From Montifringilla adamsi (lineage: Eukaryota > Chordata > Aves > Passeriformes > Passeridae), in the NCBI GenBank assembly GCA_017590115.1, contig JAGGNK010015558.1:421841-485840 (forward strand): a DNA stretch of 64,000 nt, in the 5' to 3' direction. Below the pieces are notes generated by a model, which ran no database searches, was not told where the DNA came from, and worked only from the letters and a program-made list of their open reading frames with translations. The position numbers were made by a program, and so were the translations under genes. Numbering within the stretch: the first letter of the stretch is position 1; each line of letters begins with the position of its first letter. Positions 29,501 through 41,500 of this stretch are shown here, piece by piece.

Positions 29501-32500
29501 TCATAGTTCTGAGTAGCTGTAAAAAAGCATGCTCTTTGTTTTTCTAGTCAATATATGCTTTGATACCTTTCTTATGCATTTTCTTGGGGCTTTATCTGTT
29601 AGATGCAGAAAGAAAAGAAATTGAAGAATCACCAGAAATTGATCTCAGTGTTGAAAAGGAAATGGCAGGTGCCGATCTTGAGGATAAGGTATTGTAAGTT
29701 TTTCTTCCTGCATTGCACATGGCAGTCTGGGCACTGTGCCTGTACATACTATTCAAATTTTTATGGGGATTTTCACTCAGATCCAGGTAATTCAGTCTAA
29801 TAGAGGTCACAGCAATTAATAATAAAATTTTAAAAAGTAGCCATAAACAATCCAAGCACAGAATGATTTTTCTGCAAGGCTTGAAATCAGTGAGTTGTAA
29901 TAACAGGCAGTGTTTTCAAACCATTTCTATGAGCTGTTCCTGTTCACAGGATGATGAAAGTCTCCTGCAGTGACAGAGTCCTCAGCTAATGCAAGGAACA
30001 CTTGTGCATTGGAAGAACTTTGTCCTGAGAACAAGCACATAAGATAGGATGGATGTTTTTACACCAGCTTGCTTCAGAATTTGAACCAAAACAAAATGGA
30101 GCAATTAGAGAATAGAAGAAAAGTTCCCATTTTGCAAAGTCCTGTAGCTGATAAGCAAATCTGGGAAGAAAAGCAGAATCAAAAATCAGTTCTGGACAAG
30201 ACTAGGAATGACAAATTTTATGTAGCAGCAGAGTGTTGGAGTAAGCAACATGAATTACTGTGTGAAAATAAAGTGAACCGTAATAGTGTAGATCTTAGGT
30301 GGAGAATAAGAATCACAAAAGGAATAAAGGGGAGAGACAAGAATGTAAGATACAGACTTTGAAATGGAAAGAAAACTTTGCTCGAAAGTTTAGTGTTAAC
30401 ATCCTGTCTTTGCATCAGGTCTGAAAGAGGGCTTGTGTGCCTGAAACCTTGTGTTTGTTTGTTCTCTATATTGGGAATACTCTTGCTGGTACACTAATCT
30501 CTCTATAACCTCACCTTATGCTTAACACTGGATCATCTTACTTATCAGACTGCTGATAGAAGGGAGCAGGAAGAAGAATGTGAATGGAAAAAATTGTTTG
30601 AAAACAAAAGACCAAGTGAGAGAGCAGGTGAAGAGGAATAGAGCCTAGAGAGGGTAGAGGGGCTCAGATATAGTCCACTAAAAATTGCAGTAGTTCTACA
30701 TGAAAACTTTGCCATTGGGGTTATAGAGAACGTGGAGCTGGGCTTTTTTCAGAGGCGCACAACAAAAGGATGAGTGTCCAGGATTACAAGTTGCAGCAAG
30801 GGAAATTCTGAGTGTATATAAGGAAAAAAATTCAGTGCAAGGATGACCAAGGAGCAGTTTGTCCAAAGAGGTTGTGGGGTCTCTGCCATTGGAGGTTTCC
30901 TGGATTTGGCTGGGGAAGGCCTTCAGCAACCTCCTGCAACTTTGAAGCTATGCCCATTCATAAAGCTGAAGGGACCTGCACCCAATTCTTCCACCCTAAG
31001 CCATTTTCCTGTTATTTATGGCCTATTGTTTGGGCAAGGCATGTATCACATCTTCTGATACCGTGTCAGAATCAGACTTACCAGGAGGTGGCAGAATGAG
31101 CAAAGAAAACAGGAAAGGCAAGGGCTTTCCGGGGAGGTGGGTGTGCAGTCCCAGGGTTGGGGGCTGACAGCTCTGGACTCAGCCCAGCTAGCTTGGGAAA
31201 ACAGGAGCTGGACACAGGGGCAAGAGCTCCCAGCTTGGAGGTTAGATGCTGACTAGGTACTGGAAGGAAGAGCATTGAACCTGCAACATGAAGGATCCGC
31301 AGTGGACATCTGTGAGAAGTGATTCTCATCTTGTCTCCCCTGCTCCTGCTTTTTAAGTGTATCTCTGCAGGCATTGTTCAAAGCACACTGCAGCCTGCCC
31401 TGGAATCTGACCATCCTCATCTCTCTGAACCAAGGTGATCAGGAACAGTGGCAGAGAGGCGGTGGTAGCCATCAGCACAGTTAAACACCTGAAATTACAG
31501 CTTCACTCCTAGCTGGACTTGCAGGGCATGTGCCAGCTCAGCTAAACCTGCCTCAGCCTCATGTCTTAGCACTCAAGTGGTGCTGCAGTGAGGGGAACTC
31601 GGGCACTGGGACTGGCCACTTGCAATTCCTTAGTCAAGACAATGCCAGACAAACCTTCTCCCTGTGCACATCCGCTTTCAATTAAAAAGGGCTTAAACAC
31701 CTGAAGGAAACCCTGCTCTTGTCCAATGTGCAGGCTCTCCCTTGTACACTCTTCCTCACCCTTCCAGCATTATCTTCTTTCTCTCCCTTCTGGCCCTGTG
31801 CTGCCTCCCTACCTTTTCCAGCTAAGGAAAAGCAGAGCTGTCTTGAGTCCATTCTTGTGCTGCACAAAGACATCCACACAAAATCCTCTGCTTTCACAGG
31901 GGAGCTGAGCTTTTCTATGGCTTGGAGATACAGTGAGGAGGAGGAGGTGAAGTTGTGGAGGGGGAGTGGAAGGAAATACTGAAGAGATATAATGAGAGAA
32001 AGAGTAGTGGAAGAAATGATGCAGCTGATACTCCCTTTGCCCCATGGGTGTCTGTGTTGGGTTGTGTTTAGGGAGCTGGTCTTTCTCATTTTCATTTTCA
32101 GTTATTGCATCAAAATGTAGCAGATGCTTTGCTCTCTGTGGTGGAAAATGAGACTCAGTAGAGAACTTAAGAGAATCAGAGAGAAAACAAATATTCCCCA
32201 AACTCTCCTCAGCTTCTTTGGAAAAAAAAAAAAAAAAAAAAGGAAGAAAAATCATACAGGAAGTCTTTTCAGCGTAGTCTCAGAAGGGATTATATTTGAA
32301 GCAGTCCTCACCATTTCATCTTATCTTTCTCAGAGGAGCTGTTCTTCATGCTGAAGGGATTATGGGTAGCTTCACCCCATAAATTTAGAGAGCTTCTCAG
32401 GAAAAGGGAGCAGGATGGAAAGTGTGAGGCAGCTCTGCCTTGCTGCAGAGGACAGTAGTGACCATGCTGGTGCCTTTTGTAGCGTGTACTGGGCACAGCA

Positions 32501-35500
32501 TCTCACAGGGCACCTAAGGCATTTTTTGTGATCCAATAACATGACTTCTTGCTAGTTTCTTAGTACATTTTTATCTTTATTTTTGAAAAGCCTTATGCTG
32601 TTTTGTCCTACTGTAAGTAGTCTTAACCCACTGTACTGTATAGAAACTATACAGAAATCCGGTTACTGTATTTCAAAACTCTCAAGTAAACAAAGAATGA
32701 ATTGAAATGTCTTTTCTATGTAGCATTACTCACAAGGGATTAAAATTGTGGATGAACAGTTGTGTTCAGAATCTCTAGTAATTTCCATGGAAACTCATTA
32801 ATTGATGTATTATTAGTCTTCACAGATTGTTGCTTCTGTCTTTTTTAATATACCCACATAAAGAGTTGACTCAGTACACATTTCCTAGCCACATGTCCCC
32901 ACTAGTTTAAAAAAAAAAATATCTTGATGATACAAATTTAAAACAACTTTTTAAAGCTACATATGTTTATTTTAGGGAGGAAGTATGAATTTTTCAGAAT
33001 CTACAGGGACAGAGGTGAGTTAATTTAAACTTCAGACAGAATGTAGTAATTATGTAGTTAACAGTGGTCAAACCTTTGAAAATCCTTCTCTTTTATTTTC
33101 TAGATTGTACAAGCAATCCAGAACTTAACCCGTCTCTTATACAGCGTGCAGGTGACTACTCCACTACTTACTTCAGAGAGTAATTAATTTGTCCTAATAA
33201 TTTGCCTTTAAAGAGTTGTTTTCATGTTGTCCTACTTTTAGACATTATGTTAATTGATCCTGATCTCTTCTGACTGTTGCATAAGTTGTCATGGAATATG
33301 GTTTTATTCTACATCAGTGGTAGGTTTCTTTTAAGAACTGAATAACACTAACCTGCTTGGAGATCAGTCCCTCCTCCCAAAAGAGGATGTCTGTACAGTC
33401 CAAAAACCTAGCAGGAAAGTAAAATGATGGCTCCACTTGAACTGATGTCATTCCACATACAGATTTCTAAAATTATAGTTCAAAGAATTGAAAAAATTTT
33501 GTATTTTGATTAGACTGTTCTCCTGGCTAGTAGTAAGCAGCAACTTGGCCAGGTAGCTCAGGTAGCAAACTCAGCCCATTTTAGATGCTTAAATGTCACT
33601 TGCTTTGGGCCTTGCTTACTTTGCTTACTTAGTACACTTACTGTAGGGCCTTAGTATGAAGTATTTGCCTCTTTTATGCTAAGCTTGAATGTCTTAACTT
33701 ATGTCTTCTTATTTAGCTTCACTTTTATAATTCTATTTTTAAATGTTTCATTTGTATACTTAATTTTTAGACCCTATTGACCTTAGCATATTTCATAATA
33801 ATCCTGCAAACCTTGGGCTTAGAAGTTAAGTGTATTGAAACAATACAAAAGAAAAATAAAAATCCTGTACTTCAGGGGAAAAAATTTGAGTAATTGAAAA
33901 ACAAATAGGGACAGTAAAGTAAGGCTTAGGATCATGCCTTAACTGCTCAGACCATGAACGGGCAGTCAGGTGCCAAGAAACAAGCAGAGGATCTTGTCCT
34001 GTTTACAAGTCACTGGAACTGACCCAATACTGGAGGAAGAGCCAAGGAAAGTGCAGATGGCACATTGCATGAAGCCAAAAACTTTCTGGGGTGGACAGCA
34101 CAGGGCAGTGGGGCTACGTGAGTTTTCTGGGAACGTCTCCTGAAATAGATGCCCATGTCAACTTTTGAACATAGCGCAGTAAGTGCCTCAGCAGATCTAG
34201 GGTTTTCTTGCTTTTCTTTCTTCTTAGTCCCAGCTATTTGTTTTTGTGTTACTGGAGGATGTCACAACCTTTAATGCAAACAATGTCACAACATCCTTGT
34301 GAGGCACGGAATATAGAATTCTCGGCTGTAAAATAGGAACATCAAACCTGAAACCATTACTATACTGCAGGTTTATGCTTGCACTGACACCTTGGTCAGG
34401 TGTGTGTAGTGGTACAGTCCTGGTGACATGGCTGTGTTGGCAGGTGCCTTTAGCACTGGTGTTAGTTGGCCTGCAGTGTTGCAGGTTAGCAAGGAGAGCC
34501 TTAAACCCAGAGTGAACTCCCTTGGAAACAATACAGTTTTATGTGTAGAAGTCACAGCTGTGTTAGGAATACTTGGGTGAGTATTGCCCTCTTCAACCAT
34601 GAAATATCATTTTTCCTGTGTGTCTCTGCATCCTCTGACAGAACAGGACCCCAGCTGTAATTGAAGTGCATATGCACAGCTGTAACATAAACATGTATAA
34701 TAACACTAAGTATAAACCAGAAGCTTTGTTAAAAGTGCTCAAAAGAATTGAGTTTTATTTTAGAAATACCTCTATGTAAAGGCATTATCACAGAATTTTA
34801 TCTATTTGCTTGAGGAATAACCTCCCCAAAAAGTTCAAGTATTTTTATATAATGATTCTGTGTAAAAACACAGAAATGGATTAACGCTGATCTTTAAACA
34901 TTTGTGTCTGATTTTGTTGTGGTGTCTAGGCAGCACTGACTATCCAGGACAGCCACAAAGAGCTCCATAGGTTACTCCTGCAAGAGAATGAGAAGACCAG
35001 TCGGAGCCATGGTTCTCGGCTAAACCTTGTTTTGGAACAAGAGAAATATCAGAATCCAGAAAAACAAAGGGTGGAACTGGCCAACATACACAAAATGAAG
35101 CAGCAGTTTCAGCAAGAGCAGCAGCGGTGGCTGCGTGAATGTGACCAGCGGCAGCGGGAGCAGGAGGCGAGGGCGGGCCGGCTGGAGCAGCGGGAACGGG
35201 AGTGCCAGTCCGAGGAAGAGCTGCTGGAGCAGAGCCGGCAGAGACTGGCGCTGCAGCTGCAGGAGTACCAGCAGAGTCTGGAGAGGCTCCAGGAGGGGCA
35301 AAAAATGGTGGAGAGAGAAGGAGACAATGTGAAAATGCAGAAGAAACTCGTGTGGCACTGGAAGCATGGCCAGCAAAACAGCCTGTTTTCACACACAGGG
35401 GACTATGAGGTTTGTGCTTCCCCATTGTAATTATACCCCTGACTGTATTCCTAGAGACCTGCCTTGACGAACAGGCCAGGATGTCTGGGTTTTGTTGGTT

Positions 35501-38500
35501 CTTAAAGTAATGAGTGAGCATGTGGGAAGCTGAGATTCAGGCATATCCAAGCATTTTCATTGAATGTCATGAAGTTTAAACAGAGAAATTGCAAAGTCCT
35601 GTCCCTGGGAAGGAGCAACCCCATGCATGGGTAGATGCTGGTGATCACCTACTGGAAATCAGCTTGACTCTCTACAGCTACCTGAAAGGAGTTTGTAGCA
35701 AGATGGGAGTCAGCCTCTTTTCCCTGGCAGCTAGTATGAAGACACAAGGAATTGGCCTTGAGCTGTGACAGGGAAGGTTTGGTTTGGACATTGGGAAGAA
35801 TTTCTTTGCTGAAAGGGTGGTCAGGCATTGAAACAGGCTGCTTAGGGAGGTGGTGGAGTCACCGTCCCTGGAAGCATTCAAAAAGTGACTAGACATGGTA
35901 GCTAGTGATATGATTTAATGGATGTGATGGTGGTGTGTTGGGTCAAAGGTTGGACTTAATGATCTTGGAGATCTTGTTCAGCCTTTGTGATTCTGTGATT
36001 CTGTGAAGAGGACCTGGGAGTCCTGGTGTAGAACATGAGCAAACAATGTGCCCTTCTGCAAAGGTGGCACATAGTCTCCAGGGCTGCACTGAGTAAAGTT
36101 TTGCTAGTAGGTCAAATGAGGGGATCCTGACTCTCCGCTCTGGACACACCTGGAGTCTGGCTCCCCCAGTGCAAGAAAGGCATAGAGCTGTGGGGTGGAG
36201 AGGAGACAGGAGGATGGATGTCTGGTGAAGTGCCTGTTTGAGAGGCAGGGACATCTCTCCATTAAGGAAGGCTGAGATTGTTCAACCCTGGAGAAGAAAT
36301 GGTTCCTATTAATGGAGGTTCCTTTTAATATATAAAAACACCTAAATGGAGGTTCTGAAGGAGATGGAGGCAGGTTCTTTTCAGTGGCACTCAGTGACAG
36401 AACCAGAGGCAATGGGCACAAACAAAAATACTGAGGATTCATTCTGAACATCAGAAAACTATTTTTTCTTGTGGGGGTGATGGAGCCCTGACACAGGTTG
36501 CCCAGCGAAGTTGTGGAGTCTCTGTCATTGGAGATATTCAAAAGCCACCTGGACATGGTCCTTGGCAACTGTCTCTATGTGGCCCTGATTTGGCAGGGGA
36601 GTTAAACCAGATGTCTCCTAGAGGTACTTTTCAACCTCAACCATTCTGTGATTTTAAGCTAGATACCTACAAAATCCAAACTTAGGTAGATGTTCATTAA
36701 AATGAGAAGACAGAAGTTATAAATATGAGAATCTGTGTTTTATTCTGCTTTGCTACTGTGTTTGTAAGATACATTGTGTCTCTGCGTCTTGTAGAAAAAT
36801 TTAATTATTGTGATGCTTAAGCATATAAAGCACTTAATGAAGTCTTTGATTGCTGTTCTTCTTCCTGGACCACTAGCTCCAGGAAGGAAAAGATGCACCT
36901 TCAGGAGTAACAAACATCAGGCTCTTGTGAACCCCACATTTCAGGCCCTCCTGTCCTGTTCCCTGAACCAACCAGCCCCCTAGGGGAAGAGTTTGGTGTG
37001 TGGCTCCATCCCTGACAGTATAAATCCTTGGAGATGCTTATTATTTGGGGGTGCAATTTAAAGTAGTCTCGAAGCTGCTTAAGTGTTTAACAATAAAATG
37101 ATTAAGTTTTTGTTGAGGGTGAAGGACACAGTCTGCCTCTGAACTCAGCTGTCTGGGTGCTCACCTGCCAGGTAGGTCCTCATCTGTAATACCTGCTTCA
37201 TGGTTGTGGTCTTGATTTCCCTAACTGTTCTCTAAAGCACCTGAAAATCAAAACATTTTGTCTGGCTTTTCCACATATGGAAAGCTCACTGACCCAAAGA
37301 GCTTCTTTTTCCCCTCAGGTTCTCATTTTTACAAGAAAATCTGTAGAGGTTTTCTTCAAGCCATCACCTCCATAGTTTTTCAGCTGGCAACTCAACCATA
37401 ACCATTTGGCATCTAAGATTGTGCCTGCCTGAGGGGTTAAAGGATTGGCCTCTGACCTCCCTCTTTTCATCCGGCTTTTGTGAACGCAGTGTGAACATGA
37501 CTTACCCATATAAGCTTGCTAGTCCAAACAATGAAGACACTAGCATAGCATGTGCTGCAAGTTTTGATTTGTTTGGCAGTGCTTAAGAAGTGGATGATAA
37601 ATCCAAAACTGAAGTTTCCCATCAGCTTTAAGGAATGTGACTTCTGAAATCTTTCTAGGAGGGGAAATTGAAGGATAATAGTCTGATACAGGGATATCTG
37701 GATTGCACAGAGAGGCAAAATAATTCAGTGCTAAGTGTCAGAGAGTAGTAGTTTTTGTAATCTAATATTTAATTCATAAGTCTACTTGTATTTTTTTTTA
37801 AGTAGACTACATGGCTTTGAATCCATCCAGACCTTAAGATTGTCTTTCTCCTGTGTTTCCACTACCATATTCTGTGCAGCAGTGGAACCGGTTGAGTGAT
37901 TGTCAGTCAGCTGGTATTCTCCTCCCAATGTTTTGGTATTGCACAGAGCCTAGATAATTTTGTGTGACCAAACAATGCAATAACTCACTCTAATACTCCT
38001 GTGTTTTTCTGTGAGATTGGCCTTAATAAACACCTGCAGACAAAGAGTCTGCAGGAGTTGCATTTTCCACCCTTGGGAGCCATGGCTTGCTTGCTAAAGC
38101 TGTTTGCCATCTCCAGTTTGACTGCTGCGGTCCTGTTCTCTGTGATTGCCTGTCTGTGTGAGGTACAGTGTTATTTTTGGATTGCAGAGTACACAGATTT
38201 ACGTATGAGAAGTGGCATGTTGAGCCATGAGGCAAAATATTAACCCTCTGGAATTAGTCAGCAGAGCTCAATGCATCCCAGATACTAGTCCTTTTTTATC
38301 TGTTACTTTGCAGTTATTACTTCTTTCAAGGTGAGCTAAGACCAGATCTGCTAGGTTATTGCTGTTTATTCTTGAATGCACATCAAATTTAATGTGTTTT
38401 GAGGTTAACCTCTGGCAGATTAGATGACTATTTGCTATGAATCCCCATTTGTCTGGCAGTTAATTTTCTGCATCCTCGTATAGGGATTCTTCAGGATGAT

Positions 38501-41500
38501 GCTTATATTCATACACTTCACTTTTACATAGTGAGAAGCAGGGAGCTGGACTCCCATGATTCTTATAAGTCCTTTCCAACTTGACATACTCTGTGATTCT
38601 CTGGTTCTGTTACTTGACAAAGGTGAAAATAAAATTCTCTGGTTTTTGCTGTTTTTTTTCCCCTTCTGCAGATAATGGGACATAATCAATTGGACAGCTT
38701 ACATGGTGAAAATGCATTCTACTTCAATGAAGCTGTAGTGTGTGTGTCTCTAAGAAGAATCAACAGATCAAATTCTTCTCTCGTTTATGAGGACGGTGTG
38801 TATGGGATGAATATCTCAAATTCTGATGTAGCAGGAACTAGTGAAAATCAGGTGGACCTCAAAACGGACACTTCTTGTCAGCCAGCATTAACTAGTGTAC
38901 TGTGGAAATCCACTAGTCCTTACCAGCAGATGTCTTTTTCCTGCAAAAGCAACAAGGATTCCTTTAATAATGGTAATTAATACTTTATTTAATTATGAAG
39001 TAGCGCAGGCAGTTTGTCCCCTCTGTGGCTGAATAGTCCTAGGAACAAAGACAGCTTGGTAGTAGTGGAAGCAGGACATTTTGATAAAACAGTTGCATGT
39101 TTCTTTGCAACATTTTTGATGATAGGTGAGAAAATCAGCAGAACAGAAAATTACTGAAAAGCCCCACAAAACTCCTTTTTGTGTCTGTATAGTAGTACTC
39201 AGAATGTGGTTTTCTCTCATTCTTTTCCCAAGGCTTTTGACCTATTTTTTGCAAGCAGAAGTCACTCTTCTTCAAGTGCATTTTATTGATTGTTTGAGAA
39301 CATATGTGCATTACTTGATGATTTCTGGTTAGAATAGCTTTTGATTTCCTGTCTTAGAATAATAATCAGTGTTCAAACACCCTTTTCTTGCTTCATTGAG
39401 GAATGAAAATATCTTGAAAGATCTGTGGACAGACAATGGTATCACTTCTAAGGAATAGTATAATCTTTGAAATAAGTTACATCAGTAACTCTTACTGCAT
39501 TACCTTTCTTTATTCTTGGATTTTACCAGTACCCCCAAAGATACCTAGGCTTCATGGCAGTTACTGATGGTGGCTACCAAAATGACTGGAAGAGGCTGCC
39601 TATCTGAGCACTGCGTGCACTGAAAATTCCTTGAAGGTCTTAAAAACATATGAGAAACTCTAAATTATCTGGGGTTTATTTCTTATTTTGCACAATATTA
39701 GTTTTGATCTAACTTCTTTCATTAGTGTGAGTTGTAGACCAAGATGTAAAAACACAACAGCTAAAAGTCTTGGGCACCAACGGTGCACTTTTGTTGTAAG
39801 AGATTAAATGATCTGGTGGGGTTTTCTCCACAGCTGTGAAATTCAGGAGACGTGGCATGTCAATGCTGCAGCAGTGCCTGAGCTGCTTTTTGTGCAGCTG
39901 ACAGTGCAGAATAGCTTCTGTTCTCACACCCAGCTTCTTGCAGGTCAGGTCACAGCAAAGACCAGTGGGCAGCAGAATTAGGAATTGAAAACATACACAG
40001 GTACAATGGTTAATTGTCTTACATCAGTGATTAAGGAACTTGCTCCTTAGTACTCCTTGTAATGAATTAAACAGACATCCAGTACAGCATTACTAGTCTT
40101 TGGTATGTGCCAAAACAGCAAGTTATAACCAAAGGTAGGGCAGGCTAGTCACATCACTACAATCAGCAAACCAAGCTGATTAGTAAAAGAGATTAACATT
40201 TTTAAAAATGCCTAAATAAGTAGCCTGGTGAAACTCGTTCTAGTTTGGCTGCGGTTGTCATTTTAGTTAGTGCAAATTTGAAAAGGAACACATATGCGGG
40301 TTTAAACCTCTCAAAAGTGGCTTAGCTTGCACTGGCAAACATACAGATAGAAACTAACCAGGATACTTTCTGTTGAGCCCACATGAGAGCATCTTTTTTA
40401 ATTAAACTGGCTTGTACCAGTTAAATTGCAGTGATTCTAAGATAAGCTGCTGGAGTGTCAGTGTCTCAAGACACAATGGACCAGCTTTGTGTTCAGCTGC
40501 TGTCAATGCATACTGTGTAGACATCATTATCTTGCCCTTGGAAACAGGGCACCAAGGTCCCAGCACTCTTGGGGACAAGCTCTGGCTCCAGAGCCCACCC
40601 AAGAGGCCAGTGTAAGTCTCTCTGACCAAGTCGTGTTGGCAAAATGTGCAGTTACTGCCTGGGTGGTGCCACAAGACACCTTATGCAAAGAAGTGAAGTA
40701 AATCCTTGCAGCATTCTGATGGTTCAGATGATGCTGTGAAGCCTACCACTGCATTGCTGGAGCAGGCAGGGCAGGGAGCCTCCCCCCAGAAGGATGTGAC
40801 ATCACATTCCACGGTTGCATTTGTGATTGAGAAGGTGACAAGAATTTTATGCTCTGATCATGCAGTGCCTGAGTCTGCGTGATTCAGACTTGCTTCTGTC
40901 TTGCATCAGGACCACTGTTCAGGGAGGGACTGGGGAATGAGAAGAGTGCTGAATTTCCCCAAGGGACTATGCACATGGAAATTATGCAAATCGCTTGTTC
41001 CTAAGCAATGTCAATCAAATAGAACAATACAAACATTTCATACTAGGAAACTGATTTTCTTTTTTTGAGTATTTTTGGTCATGTTTTCTTCCCCAGAGAC
41101 TTTAGCAGAGTTTCAGAAAATCTCCAATCTTTGCCTCTGCTTTCTGACATCTCTGCAGGATATAGTCAGTTCTTATCACTTTGAAGAAAAACTTAAATGC
41201 AATGAGGGAAAGAACTTAAAAGTTAGCTGAAATCTTCAATATTTTCATGTGGATGAATGTTTCATGGTATTTTCATGTGTTTCCATGCATTTTCCAGCTA
41301 GCTTTGTGTATAAAGTCTCATAATCATCTTTAAAAAAACATGCTTAAATAATTGGTCAACATAGAACTAAGAAAAAAATACTGAGTATGGTTTGCTGCAT
41401 ATATCCACATGCCACGTACATACATAGCCAGACCTGATATATAGTTAAAGTTTTGTGTGTACAGAAAATAAATTTCTTGTGTTTGATTAACTTGCACAGA

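Larger units (their letters stand above)
29689..32975 (+). other. Intron 22 with a CR1 fragment and A-rich tract
   Basis: A 3.3 kb intron. It holds a CR1 3' fragment at about 30690-30945 and an A19 run at 32222-32240. GC-richer sequence at 31080-31650 and purine/pyrimidine-skewed sequence at 31700-32250 gave no recognisable gene: the ORFs there are overlapping Ser/Leu/Phe-rich frames on both strands. Confidence 0.6.
35410..38671 (+). other. Intron 25 with tandem CR1 copies
   Basis: Two CR1 copies lie head to tail at about 35560-36660, and a short CR1 tail at 38545-38612. The remainder (36670-38540) has no feature I recognise. Confidence 0.65.

Noticed and set aside
31682..32255. Minus-strand frames of 137 and 148 codons
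   Set aside because: Low-complexity Ser/Phe/Leu-rich translations of purine-rich + strand sequence in two frames at once; no exon signals or homology recognised.
34940..35521. 193-codon open frame on the minus strand
   Set aside because: It is antisense to the GC-rich coiled-coil exon of ARHGEF28; Ala/Pro/Leu-rich with no recognisable domain. The plus strand is clearly the coding one.
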